A stretch of DNA of 64,000 nt. Source: Heloderma charlesbogerti (Eukaryota > Chordata > Lepidosauria > Squamata > Helodermatidae). Both the position numbers and the translations under genes were made by a program. The stretch is from assembly GCA_026122225.1 (NCBI GenBank), contig JANEZZ010003061.1, forward strand, positions 682,001 through 746,000. The letters run 5' to 3'. The notes beneath the pieces are model-generated. The model was given only the letters and a program-made list of their open reading frames with translations. It did not search any database and was not told the origin of the DNA. Every line of letters begins with the position of its first letter. Position 1 is the stretch's first letter. This document shows, one piece after another, positions 33,714 through 45,244 of this stretch.

Positions 33714-34090
33714 TAATAGTCTAAAATAAGATGGCAACAGTAAGTAATGTCCGCCCTACACTTCTAGAGGACGTTTGGCAGGACATAAATGTGAAAGTGT
33801 CTCAGGTTAATAAAGCTTCACTGAAAATCAAGGTAAAACCAGACACATAGAATGCATCATATTGAAATAATTTAAGGAGCTATGAAAGCAGAAAGGGAAA
33901 TAACTCATTGATACTAGGGAAGACACCGATGGAGGGAAAAACCATCAGGTGATGACTTTTGTCAACAGGAATGGTTTGTGCCTGATGTTCTATCTGGCCA
34001 AATACAAACTGATCAAAGGGTTCCTCCCCAAAGAGGACAGCCAACAGTTCTTCCTCCATTTGTTCAACTCTTCTTATTGTTTCCTTCTGC
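33714..34090. other. Unassigned sequence
   Basis: No feature recognised. Confidence 0.5.
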
Positions 34091-34528
34091 TAGGGATGGG
34101 CAAATCTGTCAGTTTTGCTTTCTCCCACGTTCAGATTTTTTAAATCTCAAGTTCTATCTGTCGTGAATATGAAGCACTTTGTGGATATCAGAAACAAACT
34201 TAAACAAAATTCTCGCCCATCTGCCTTAGCCAAATTCAGTAGATACAGCTAGTCCCAGCATGGAGAGGATCATGATGTACTTGATTGCTATTAAAGATGA
34301 GACTGTCAGAAAAAAGAGGCGGCAATCCTAAATAAGCACTAACATGGTTGAATGCCCAGACTGAATGGATTCAGCCCAGACTTTGAAAAGCACTGTCAGT
34401 TACAGTTTCTCCTACATCCATTTTTTTTAAAGTCTCAAGTTCTTTTTCTCCCAAATATGGAGAACTTTGTAAATTTTGGTAAATTCTTATCAAAACTGGA
34501 CTGAAATGAAGTTCTCACCCATCCCTAG
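34091..34528. mobile_element. hAT-like MITE pair with tagggatggg ends
   Basis: Left end tagggatgggcaaatctgtc; right end, reversed, ctagggatgggtgagaactt. A second internal end, attctcgcccatctgcc at about 34198, and a repeated block (tctcaagttct..., tatcagaaac / tatcaaaact) suggest two related copies in tandem. No clear 8-bp duplication. Confidence 0.6.
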
Positions 34529-35365
34529 ACAGGGCTTTACTAGCAAATGCGGTTGGTGCTGTCTCTGCAACAGGGCACCTGCTAAACCCATCTCAGACAT
34601 GGCACATTGTAACACCAGCTAGTCGCCCACACCGGTGTGGTTCAGTTCAAGGCTCTTGTGTCCTTACCTTCTCCTGTATCCTAATCTTCTCAAATTCCTG
34701 CTGATTATTCTCTGACTATGCCCACTCCACTCCCTATGTGACAGCTATCAAAGTGGCTCGCAGTAATCTACTAGCCTTCTACAAAACTATGACATTTTCA
34801 GAAAAAAATGTACTCCTTTCACATACACAGGTCTCAGCATCTCCTGAATGGCTTTTATGTTTCCAGAATCCTATTTCAGACCCTTTGTCAGCAGGATCTT
34901 TAGATGTAGCCTGATTTACCTGGATCTAATATTACATTGACCTGGTTCATAGCTTTACTCCAAAAGAAGACATAATTTGCTATTTCAGTCTCTCCTTCTC
35001 TCCTAGTTAGGATGCAACCTGCAGTTACTGTTATGGTTGGTATATTCTTTTGCTCTTGTTACAGGATTTGATTGGGACACTTATCAGCTATTTTGGCTGA
35101 TTCCTCCCTGCACCCCCCAGCCCATTCCCTTAGCAGCTCCCTGTAATCCATCCTCATTGTTCAGGAGAAAGTCTCCCCACCCTTTGGAGAAGTTTTTTGA
35201 TGAGTGCAAATGGCTGAAGCGTGGAGGTGGGGAAGGGGAACTTTCCCACTGAATTTCTTTCTGTTCACTTATGTTAGGATCTGAGCCAACGTATGAAGAG
35301 GCCCTAACTGTACACATCTTTATTACAAGCCCCACACATAATCCAGGAAGAGGTAAATAAAACCC
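34529..35365. other. Unassigned sequence
   Basis: No feature recognised; frames at 35037-35335 on both strands lack motifs. Confidence 0.5.
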
Positions 35366-35466
35366 TTTTAGGGTGCAATCCTATGCATGTTTAGTTAGAA
35401 AAAAGTTCTACAGCTGGGAGCTGTAAGACTTTTTTCTGTCTAAACCTACTTAGGATTGCACCTTTA
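35366..35466. mobile_element. Palindromic MITE (gtgcaatcctatgcatg family)
   Basis: Left arm tagggtgcaatcctatgcat then gtttagttagaaaaaagt; the right arm reversed gives aaaggtgcaatcctaagtag and gtttagacagaaaaaagt. The hairpin closes at cagctgggagctg. Same family as 54591-54713 and related to 59696-59771 and 61806-61897. Confidence 0.85.
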
Positions 35467-36550
35467 ATTGAACAAAGGTATTGTGGTGTCCAAAACTCCT
35501 GTACTTAAATATGCTTGTTACGTAGTGTGAATGTACATGTATGTACACACACCCGGTAGCAGTTATGTTTAAATGCAGGTTTAAGTATTTCAGGATTACA
35601 ATGTTTGCAGAATGTCTTTAAAAAAGAGAAATTTTGCACATACTTAATTTTTTTACACTGTGTGCAGGAAGTGTTATTTCAGACCTTCAGACTCTGACAG
35701 TTGCAGTCCTTATTGTAATGTAGCTGTAGCCAAATCTTGTTAGAGCATGCTGCAAATAGACAAATGTTAAATTAATTTTATATCTCACTATTTTGAAGAT
35801 GCTAGCTTCAGCATATAAAGAAAGGACAAGACAATTTCACTTCCATTTTGTTGATTTCCTATGCCCCTTCCTCTCTTTCAATCCTCCAATACAAAAAAGT
35901 TAGTTTGCTGCAAATATGTTTGTGGCAAGACAACTGAATATACTAATACCCACACCCCCAACCCCAAACCATAACCTTTATATATAGCTGCATGGCAAGA
36001 GCAACTTTAAAATTTAATTTGCACATATATGGCCAGAACACTTAATATGGAATTATTTATCAGAATTTTCTTGTGACAAGGATTGTGCAATGTTTAATTC
36101 AACTTGGGAACATTTGAGAAGCTGTGCCCTATTGCTTTTTGATCACACTGGTTTCCAAGGCAACATTTCCTCATGCCATCATATAGAAGTGTTTTTAAAT
36201 CCACGAGAAATTAGTGCCTGAAAATGTATCTGCTGGATTACAGAAACGTAATGAGTAAAAAAAAAATATTCCTTTCTAATAACTGGATATTTTTGGTATC
36301 TTTTTAAAAAACCTTATAATTTGAAATTCCTTGCAATACATTAAGGTTTACTACATTGAAGAGAGTAAGTTCCGGCACACACGTCGTGGCTACCCAGGTT
36401 TTAAGGAAACCCTGGGTAGACGTGAGTGAGCAGAAGTAAACAAGCATGCTGACTCCTGGCTGCCCACCTGCTCCTGCTGACATAAAGAACCCAGGGATTC
36501 CCGAACCTGGAATTCTGGGTTGTTGTGGGAGAACAACCTGGACTTGTAAG
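35467..36550. other. Unassigned sequence with a small hairpin
   Basis: No family recognised. At about 36391-36419 ctacccagg / cctgggtag forms a hairpin. Minus frames 36304-36723 overlap the next MITE and have no motif. Confidence 0.45.
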
Positions 36551-36895
36551 TAGGGATGTACACATTTCGTTGTCTGTTCCGTCCATGTTTTGCAGATTGT
36601 CAGGTGCCTGTCATTTTGTTGTCTGCTCCTTGACAGAATCAGGTTTTTTTTCCCCGATTTCCCAAATTTGTGCAAATTTCCACTTGGAAAAATGTGCAAG
36701 TGCCCCCCCATGTGCATTTTCATGCTTTAAATTATGGGGGAAATGCACATTTTCAGATGGGTTTTTTTATTTTGCATATTTTTCTACTAAAGTTGTGTAA
36801 AATTCTGGAGAATAAAAAAAAAAAAAAAGCGGTCTGCAGAATCTGTGTGACTCAGGAAAGCCAGTCCACTGTGGAATCCGTGGGTTAGATTCATA
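36551..36895. mobile_element. hAT-like MITE with tagggatgta end
   Basis: Starts tagggatgtacacatttcgt. Interior aaatttccacttggaaaaat, catgtgcattttcatgc and gaaatgcacattttcagatg are the same modules, in reverse order, as 57650-58094. The right border is not clear. The A15 run at about 36815 is internal. Confidence 0.6.
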
Positions 36896-38109
36896 GAAAT
36901 CCAAACCGATTTGATTCCATTGTGGGTTTCTCCAACATACCTGCTTGTAACTCATGGTTTCTTCTTGGTTTATAAGTCTGGATTGGTCCTCAAACAACAT
37001 CCCATACTTTGGGGGTTGTATGTCACAGACAGCAACCCAGGAATAACGCGTCCGTGGATTGTTTAGTTCAGTAGGAGTGGGCACGCAGCCAGGTGCCAGC
37101 ACCCACTTCATTTACAATAGCCCACAGATTAACAAACTGTGGGTTGTTGTGATGTGTGAACTGGGCCTGAGTGTGGGAGAGAATAGTGCTTAGACTTAGC
37201 AGGGAGATCCCACTTCACATCCCAGCTGTGCATGGACTTCACTGGGTGATCACATTAATCCTGAACGGTTTTAAAATCTTCTTGCCCAAAGTTCTTTTGG
37301 CATAAGGACAGTAATTTTCTTTTTACTACTCAGCAAGCTAGGTCCCTTTTATTTTGTCATATACTAAAGACAGATTTATGCCTGTTATGAATGTCCTCTT
37401 TCTAAACATTTTAAAACTTGCCTTCTATGGACTGGTTTGCATTGGGCTTAATAAACATCAGGCACATCTAAATTTATGTGCCAAGGTTTAAGATGAGAAA
37501 CATTATAATGGGTGTAATGCTGCAGCTGAAATGCAGAATATGGATATCTGGAGTAGATAAGGTTGTGCTGTTTCTTACACTATGTTACCTGTGTTGTCCT
37601 GTGACTGATGGTCACTGCTATACTTCCAGAAGGCCAAACTGACATTGAGGAAGATTGCTTTCAATTCATCTGGATGTTGGCTTCTAAGAAGAATGGCTTT
37701 AATTTTCTTTCCTGTGAACAAGCTCCCCCTGTGATGGGTGAGCTGTAAATTAAAACAAATTAGGAGCCTTAGCCTCCCACAAAGTTTACATAATTAAAAA
37801 AAGCAAGTTCATAATGCAGAGAAAGCACATGTTTATTCAATGCCTCTGGGAAAAACAGGGTCAGGCAAAGTGAGCTAAAATTATCTGGCATTACACGAAA
37901 GGTAGAAAGACCACATCAAGCACAGAAGACTAGTTCCAGGCAACTTCTTAAATATTAATGGGACACTAAATACCTTTACCTTAGTCAAATTTGAATTGCT
38001 GTGGTGTCAGGTCTGTAAATAGTGAGCTTTTACCTAATTCAGGGGGAAAAGATGTCTGTTGGGTACAGAAACAGAAAGAAAAGGGGCATCCTCAAGTTCT
38101 GAAGTTCTG
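36896..38109. other. Unassigned sequence
   Basis: The part 36900-37150 repeats aacccac / gtgggttgtt strings on both strands and may be another foldback element, but I could not define its ends. The rest is featureless to me. Confidence 0.4.
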
Positions 38110-38300
38110 AGAGCCAGTCTGATGTAGTGTTTAGAGTGTTGAACTGGGACTCAAGAGATCGAGGTTCTAGTCCCCACTTGGTCATGAAGGTCACTGAGTG
38201 ACTTTGGGCCAGTCACTGACTCTCAGCCTCCCTACCTCACAGGGTTGTTGTGAGGATAAAATGGAGAGGAGGAGGACCGTGTGAGCTGCAAGAAGAACAA
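38110..38300 (+). mobile_element. tRNA-derived SINE (MIR-like body)
   Basis: Head gccagtctgatgtagtgttt with A-box-like character; B-box-like ggttctagtcc; body gtcactgagtgactttgggc, ctacctcacagggttgttgt, gaggataaaatggagagg. Same family as the minus-strand copy at 17488-17705. Confidence 0.8.
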
Positions 38301-38730
38301 AGCAGGATGTAGGATTTGTGGAATTATCACTTTTTTTGCCAGCATGGACAGAAATAAACAAACTTACTTCTGCAGCAGTTGTACTTAGGTCAGCCATAGG
38401 GAATAAATATGAAGGGTTTAGGAGCTGCAGAATGTTTGTATCCTTGACTTACCGTTAAATATTTAATTTATGGATCTGTAATGGTTCCTACTGAAAGAAA
38501 TAGTGCAGTTTCCATTATAAAAGCCCTATTTTACCAACTGACTTTGTGTGTGTTTTTAAAGACAACAACTTTGGAATTGAATTGTCTTCTCATTAGAGCA
38601 ACTCCAAAGATGCTTGCTATATGTATGCTAGTGTTTTCTGCAGCAAAAACATAAACTGTGGACAACATAATGTAAGTATACACGTCTGGGGACACTGGCC
38701 CAATCGTGGTTTCTCAGACACATGTTGTAC
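38301..38730. other. Unassigned sequence
   Basis: No feature recognised. Confidence 0.5.
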
Positions 38731-38862
38731 TTTATTTATTTATTATTAAATTTATTAATCACCCATCTGGCTGGTCACCCAGCCACTCTGGGCGATGTAC
38801 AACGTACAATAAAACAGTTTAAAACAATAAAATTCTACAATAAAAACATTTTCTAAAATACC

Positions 38863-41800
38863 CTAACCCACCCCAAATGCCTGCCTGAACAACCACGTTT
38901 TTAATGCACGACGGAAGCTCATTAAAGAGGGGGCATGGTGGAGTTCCATAGGGTGGGAGTTCCACAGAGTGGGGGCCACCACAGAGAAGGCCCTCTCCCT
39001 CGTCCCCACCAGTCTAGCTGTCCTGGCTGATGGGACAGAGAGAAGGCCATCCGAGGCTGATCTTGTTGAGCGGCCTGTCTGGTGCTGCTGGAGGCGCTCC
39101 TTGAGATAGGCTGGGCCGGAACCATATAGGGTTTTAAAGGTCAAAACCAACACTTTGAATTTGGCCCGGAAAACAACTGGTAACCAGTGCAACTCCTTCA
39201 GCACTGGAGTGATGTGATCTCGCCGGCAGCTGCCTTTAATCAGGCGAGCTGCCGCGTTCTGTACCAGCTGCAGCTTCCGAACCGTCTTCAAGGGTAACCC
39301 CACATAGAGCGCATTACAGTAGTCTAAACGAGAGGAGACCAGGGCATGTACTACCAATGGGAGCAGATGGTCGGGAAGGAAGGGGCGCAGCCGCCGTATC
39401 AGATGGAGTTGATACAGCGCTGTCCGGCTCACAGCTGACACCTGAGCCTCCATGGACAGCTGGGAGTCCAAAATGACCCCCAGGCTGCGGACCTGGTCTT
39501 TCAAGGGTAGCCATACCCCATTCAACACCAGGTCAACATCCCCCAGCCTCCTCTTGTCTCCCACCAAAAGTACCTCAGTCTTGTCAGGGTTCAGCTTCAG
39601 CTTATTCCTCCCCATCCAGCCACTCACCATCTCCAGACATTTGGACAGGGATTCTACAACCAACCTTGGTGAAGATTTGAATGAGAGGTAGAGCTGCGTG
39701 TCATCCGCATATTGATGACACTGCACCCCAAACCTCCTGATGATAGCCCCCAGTGGCTTCACATAGATGTTAAATAGCATCGGGGAGAGGATGGAACCCT
39801 GTGGCACCCCACAAGTGAGCGGCCATGGGTCCAAAACCTCCTCTCCCAGTGCTACCCTCTGGTCCCTGCCGGAGAGGAAAGACCGGAACCACCGCAATAC
39901 AGTGTCTCCACTGCCCAACCACTCCAAGCGGTCCAGGAGGATACCGTTGAGAGGTCGAGGAGAACAAGGACGGAGCATTCACCCCTATCCAAAGCCCTCC
40001 TCATATCATCTACCAAGGCGACCAAGGCTGTTTCTGTCCCATGCCCAAGCCTGAAGCCTGACTGAAATGGGTCTAGATAATCAATTTCTTCCAAGTGTGC
40101 CTTCAACTGCACCACCACCACCCGCTCAATCACCTTGCCCAAAAATGGCAGATTTGAGACTGGGCGAAAGTTGTTCAGAACTTGAGGATCCAAGGAGGGC
40201 TTCTTTAAGAGCGGTCTTATCACTGCCTCCTTGAGGGCTGATGGCATCACTCCCTCCTCAAGGGAGGCATTCACCACCGCCCTGATCCCCTCACCCAGTC
40301 TCTCTCTGCAGCCCATAATGAGCCAAGATGGGCAAGGATCAAGTAAGCAGGTGGTCGGCCGTACCGATGAAAGCACCTTGTCCACTTCATCAGGAGGAAG
40401 AAGCTGGAACCGATCCCACAAAACCGGTTTGCCACAGGCTGCCTCTTGCTCACTAACTGTATCCACAGTGTGCAGAGTAACACACCTAATCTGATCAATT
40501 TTATCTGCAAAGTGCCTTGCCAAGGCCTCACAGGAGGCCTTAGAATGCTCCAGTGGTTCCGGAGCCACAGAACCGACCAGGCTCCGGACCACTTGGAACA
40601 GCCTCCTGGGGCAGCACTCTGCAGACGCGATGGAGGCAGCATAATATTCCTTTTTTGCTGCCTTCACCGCCACATGATAGGCGGAAGATACAGCTCTAGC
40701 CCGTGTCTGATTGTCTTTGGAGCGAGACTTCCGCCACCGGCGCTCTAGCTGTCTCACCTCCTGTTTCAGAGCTTGTAACCGCGGATTGAACCATGTTGCA
40801 GTCCGAGCCCTGTTCAGGGGGAGAGGGCGTTTCGGAGCCACCTGATCTAATGCCCCAGTGATTGCGGCATTCTAGCCACCCACCAGGGTCTTGACTGAGT
40901 GGCCGTTGGCGTGCCCTAGAGAATCCCCAAGCGCGTTCAGGAATCCATTTGGATCCATAAGACGCCTGGGGCGGACCATTTTAATGGGTCCTCCACCCCT
41001 GCGGAGGGGTTGTGGAACCGAGAAGTCCAACGTCACCAGATAGTGATCTGACCATGACAAGGGGGTGGTGGATATACCCCCGACTTCCAGATCACTCCCC
41101 GCTTCTCCAGAAACAAACACAAGGTCTAGTGCATGACCGGCTACATGGGTGGGCCCAGTTAGAATATGGTGCATCTCCCAGGAGGCCATGGTCTCCATGA
41201 AGTCCCGAGGTGCTCCTGTGAGGATGGTCTCCGAATGTACGTTGAAGTCCCCCAACACCAGTAAGTTAGGGGACTGCACATGCACATCAGAGACCACCTC
41301 AAGCACCTCGGCCAGGGAGTCAGTCATGCAGCGGGGTGGACAGTACACGAGCAGAATCCCCAGACTGCCCTTCGGGCCCAACCTCCAGTACATGCACTCA
41401 GCAACCTTGGTCTCCCGGAGAGGGGGTCTGGTGAAGACCAAGGACTCTCGGTAGATAACAGCCACTCCCCCTCCCCGATCCCCAGCCCTCGGCTGCTGTG
41501 CATACAAAAATCCAGCTGGACACATGGCTGCAAGGGTTGGAGCAGCAGCCTCGGCCAGCCAGGTCTCTGTAATACATGCCAGGTCTGCACCGTCATCCAG
41601 GATCATGTCGTGGATGAGGGAGGTTTTCTGGGTAACAGACCTGGCATTGCAGAGCAGCAAACGAAGGCCAGAAGATGGGGTCATGCCTCCCCCAACCATC
41701 CTTTGGCTCTGGACAGGCTCGGAGCAGGAGAAAGATATTACACGTCTCTCCCATGTTCCCCTTACCTGGCATGGCCTGCCCCTAGCGCTCCGCCAGCGCC

Positions 41801-41942
41801 TGCCGCCCAGCCTCGGTATGTTCTGGCCCCCAACACTCCCCCCACTGCCTCCATCAGGTGGACACATGCCCCCTCGCTCCCGCCTATCAGGCAGGCTACC
41901 CACCCCTAAAAACACAACAAAATCCCCCAGAAAAACAAACAA
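38863..41942 (-). pseudogene. L2 LINE endonuclease-reverse transcriptase, inactivated
   Basis: Reading from 41942 downwards: the leader is followed by an apurinic-type endonuclease with LLLCNARSV, CITETWL, LLVLGDFNVHS and WSDHYLVTLDF. An in-frame TAG lies at 40874-40872, after which the same frame continues (VAPKRPLPLN...). The RT starts with VIRPLLKKP, NFRPVSNLPFLGKVIE and QSGFRLGHGTETAL. At about 39949 a deletion that is not a multiple of three joins VLVLLDLS to GILLDRLEW in another frame. The lost piece includes motif A and its catalytic aspartate. The remaining frame (39978-38863) keeps CGVPQGSILSPMLFNIY, the catalytic YADDTQLYLSF, LKLNPDKTEVLLV and the L2-type LDYCNALYVGLP, DHITPVLKELHWLPV. 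So there is one stop plus one deletion in an otherwise well-kept 1,020-codon protein: relatively young but dead. Confidence 0.93.
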
Positions 41943-41972
41943 ACAAAATTAAAAATCCCCTTAAAAATAATG

Positions 41973-42695
41973 CCAGGCAGGAGTCCACAGGGAAGGCCTG
42001 GTGGCGGCTGTGGCGGCGGCGGCGGCAGCAGCAGCAGCAGGCACGCCACTTCCCCAGTGGTGGTAGTGGCCTCTCCTGCAGGCCCTGGCTCTCCCAGGCC
42101 ACCTCAGCCAACCAGCTTATGTAGCCCCTCCAGGGAGGGGCAGGTGGAGCAGCACAGCTGGCTCAGTACCTGGGGGCCTGGTCCTGCAGGGACTGGCAGT
42201 CTGCCAGGCAGAAGTTTACAGGGAAGGCGTGGCTGTGGCGGTGGCGGCGGCAGCAGCAGGCACGCCTCTTCCCCAGTGGTGGTAGTGGCCTCTCCTGCAG
42301 GCCCTGGCTCTCCCAGGCCACCTCAGCCAACCATCTTATGTAGCCCCTCCAGGGAGGGGCAGGTGGAGCAGCACAGCTGGCTCAGTACCTGGGGGCCTGG
42401 TCCTGCAGGGACTGGCGGTCTGCCAGGCAGAAGTCTACAGGGAAGGCATGGTGGTGGCGGCTGTGGCGGCGGCGGCGGCGGCAGCAGCAGCAGCAGGCAC
42501 GCCACTTCCCCAGTGGTGGTAGTGGCTTCTCCTGCAGGCCCTGGCTCTCCCAGGCCACCTCAGCCAACCAGCTTATGTAGCCCCTCCAGGGAGGGGCAGG
42601 TGGAGCAGCACAGCTGGCTCAGTACCTGGGGGCCTGGTCCTGCAGGGACTGGCAGTCTGCCAGGCAGAAGTCTACAGGGAAGACGTGGCGGCGGC

Positions 42696-42765
<70 letters not shown>

Positions 42766-43222
42766 ACGCCTCTTCCCCAGTGGTGGTAGTGGCCTCTCCT
42801 GCAGGCCCTGGCTCTTCCAGGCCACCTCAGCCAGCCAGCTTATGTAGCCCCTCCAGGGAGGGGCAGGTGGAGCAGCACAGCTGGCTCAGTACCTGGGGGC
42901 CTGGTCCTGCAGGGACTGGCAGTCTGCCAGGCAGAAGTCTACAGGGAAGGCCTGGTAGTAGTGGTGGTGGCAGCGGCGGCGGCCGCAGCAGCGGTGGCAG
43001 GCCCAGCAGCAGCAGGCACGCCTCTTCCCCGGTGGTGGTGGCCTCTTCTGCAGGCCCTGGCTCTCCCAGGCCACCTCAGCCAGCCCGCTTATGTAGCCCC
43101 TCCAGGGAGGGGCAGGTGGAGCAGCACAGCTGGCTCAGTACCTGGGGGCCTGGTCCTGCAGGGACTGGTGGTCTGCCGGGCAGAAGTCTACAGGGAAGGC
43201 CTGGTGGTGGCGGCGGCGGCAG
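41973..43222 (-). repeat. Tandem array of five full and one partial GC-rich units at the L2 5' end
   Basis: Unit starts (ccaggcag or variant) lie at 41973, 42204, 42423, 42660, 42927 and 43176, giving lengths of 231, 219, 237, 267 and 249. Units are almost identical outside a variable (GGC)n/(AGC)n tract. In LINE orientation each unit has cacctgcccctccctgga and then ggggctacataagc, a GC-box-like stretch and a TATA-like box (plus-strand cttatgtag at 42116, 42335, 42572, 42839, 43088). The block is CpG-rich. Position and content resemble the monomer promoters of rodent L1. The open frames crossing it on both strands are a by-product of a stop-poor repeat. Confidence 0.9.
42686..42768. repeat. 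(GGC)n / (AGC)n microsatellite, longest tract of the array
   Basis: Within the fourth unit a (GGC)n run of about 15 units passes into about 9 AGC units. The same tract is shorter in the other units and explains most of their length differences. Confidence 0.95.
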
Positions 43223-43370
43223 CGGATGTGGATGACTTGCACGTATGTCATCCACACTGTATCTGTTTGGTACAGGAACCACCCATTTATCCACAGGAAA
43301 CACACTTGCCACACGAGTTGTGGACCTGCCCTTTTCGCCTTGAGTAGTTGGAATGTCAGTGTCTTTACAT

Positions 43371-43703
43371 CGGGTGTTGAACCTCTTTCACCAAATTAAA
43401 TTTTGGAGATGCTCTTGGTGGCAACATTCCAGTGGTGGACATAGCCAAGGCAAAAGGGGCAGGGGAACCGCCCACCCCCCAAACCGGCATATTTTAGCTT
43501 AAAGCTCTTACTGACAGTAACTAAACTATTCCAACCTTTTAGAATAGGAGAAAAAACAAGCAAATGTTGGAAAACTACCAAATGATAGGTGGTCAGGGAA
43601 AAGTAGCTGGGTCAGGGGAAGGGGTGTGGCCATTTGGGCAGCCCCAGAGGGTTGGACATGGTCTGCAGGTGGGCCAGATATGGCCTGAGGTTCAACACCC
43701 CTG
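43371..43703. mobile_element. hAT-like MITE with 8-bp target duplication
   Basis: Left end cgggtgttgaacctc; right end reversed caggggtgttgaacctc, the CAGGGGTG-type hAT terminus. Flanks ctttacat (43363-43370) and ctttacag (43704-43711) match at seven of eight positions and fit the nTnnnnAn preference of hAT insertions. The inside has no transposase. Confidence 0.75.
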
Positions 43704-43711
43704 CTTTACAG

Positions 43712-44890
43712 CTTCACCTGCAAAATAAATGTATTCTAGGCAAATTTGGCCTCTGATTTGACACTTGTAGTCCCCCCATTCCCCATCCCTCTATATGTGT
43801 TGATATTATACCCAGTGTCTATCATCCTATGACTTGATAACAGAGTGGGTTTCTGTTTCTGATGGTGATTGATATAAAGATGTCTGAGAATCTTTGAGTG
43901 GAGTTGACAGGGCAACCTGCCATTTTGTGTGCTCTTGACATGTCGTAGGCACGTGATGAGATAGCAGCTTGCCCTATCCTGATGCAGCCTGCTTTTAGAA
44001 GGAGGAGGGGAGCTGCTGTCTTGCCACACACCTGTGACATTTTGAAGACCCAGACTGCGCCAAAAAAGAAATCCCCCTGAGATTGTTTCATGTCAGTCTC
44101 CATTTCAGACTATCCTTTGAATCCACCCAGAGTTTGTTCTTTATACAAAGAGAAAGGTCTTGCATGCCACATTACCAGCTTGCTACTTAAAAAACACACA
44201 CCCTAGTTTCCCTTTAGCTATATACTAGTCTCTTTTTAGAAAAGCAGGAATCCCTTGCTTGAAATGTTTAGTTACAGCCTGCTTCTGGCCTCAGTATGCA
44301 TACATTTCTCAGATAGGTGAAGATGGTTGTTCTTGCTTTCCCCCCATTCTCCTTTCTACTCTTTTCCAATCTATGTGCACCTTTCTCCTGCATGGAATTG
44401 ATGTGTCCATGGCGAACTTTCACATGAATCAGCTATCCTGAACTGAAATCACTAGATTTTCAGACACAAATTACCTTGCATTTGCTAATAGCTTGTGCCT
44501 CACAGCGATGGTTTGCACAGTCAGTTGACAACAGGTATAGCCAGTTCATGCAGAACAAAATTCTGCATGGTTTTGCTTATTTTAAATATTTTTTATTCTC
44601 CTTTTCCAAAATTGTTTTGTTTTCAGGGAAGATTATAATCCAAATTCAAAAGTACCATAAAAACACATGAAAACCATTACATAATCCAGCAGTGACATAA
44701 AAACCTTTCCCAGCCACCACTAATCCTAATTGTAATGGGCCATACAAATTTTTGTAATAGGTAAAAATCTTTCTATGCCTAAATGCTTCCCTAAACACAT
44801 TTTACATTGCTACCTGTGAAGGTCCATCACTACCTGTAAAGCCAGGAGAATGATGCATAAAAGCACACATGGTTATTCCATTGTCTCAAT
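43712..44890. other. Unassigned sequence
   Basis: No repeat or exon recognised. Confidence 0.5.
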
Positions 44891-45112
44891 GCTGCATCTG
44901 AGAAGGCTCTGATCCTTGTCAGAGATGTATTTACTGCCTCAACTGAGAAAACTTGGAGCAGTGTCCTGAAAGACGACCTCAGGAGGGGCACTTTGCCTCA
45001 TATAAGTCAAAGTGCCATTTGAAATACGTTGTTCCCAGGCCATGAAGGGGGTTAAGGTCAGAACTGGCACCTTCAATTGGGCCCAGACCCAACTGGTAGA
45101 CCCCAACTGCAC
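44891..45112 (-). mobile_element. L2-like LINE coding remnant
   Basis: Plus-strand strings gagaaggctctgatccttgt, ggttaaggtcagaactggca and ccttcaattgggcccagacc match, with divergence, 38980-39180 of the L2 (agaaggccctctccct; ttaaaggtcaaaaccaacac; tttgaatttggcccgg). An older copy or another subfamily. Confidence 0.65.
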
Positions 45113-45244
45113 AGGCTAATTAATACACATTGCAGTTTGTTTTATCTGGATGTTGTTATTGATTTTTATGTCGTTTTTATGTTTTTTATTTTGTATTTTA
45201 TTGCTGTTTTTATTATATGTTGTTGTGTTTTTATATTATACTGG
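45113..45244. repeat. T-rich low-complexity stretch
   Basis: Dominated by tttttat and tgttgttat motifs; possibly decayed LINE tail. Confidence 0.6.

Larger units (their letters stand above)
38731..43222 (-). mobile_element. Nearly full-length L2 LINE with a tandem-monomer 5' end
   Basis: The 3' end is the TTTATTTATT-type tail at 38731 (reversed: taataaatttaataataaat), preceded by the 3' UTR ctgggtgaccagccagatgg. The coding region is 38863-41942 on the minus strand. About 30 bases upstream of its first ATG a GC-rich array of ~220-267-bp units begins and runs to 43222. The length is about 4.5 kb including the array. I could not find target duplications. Counting the array as part of the LINE is inference from its abutment at the 5' end and its promoter-like content. 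Other copies of this 3' end lie at 14443 and, more diverged, 55868. Confidence 0.8.

Noticed and set aside
36815..36830. Poly(A) run as mark of a processed pseudogene
   Set aside because: It lies inside a hAT-like MITE and is not preceded by coding sequence or AATAAA at the right distance.
41280..41952. Plus-strand frames of up to 209 codons opposite the L2 endonuclease
   Set aside because: Shadow frames of the minus-strand L2 coding region.
38731..43222. Classification as CR1 rather than L2
   Set aside because: The RT segment LDYCNALYVGLP with DHITPVLKELHWLPV and the taaa-type tail fit L2; CR1 copies here end in attctatgattctatga.
41970..43235. 421-codon plus-strand frame rich in Gly, Ser and repeated blocks such as PVVVVASPAGPGSP
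   Set aside because: It is the antisense reading of the GC-rich tandem array. Other frames on both strands are open too, and its borders coincide with the repeat, so it reflects lack of stop codons rather than selection.
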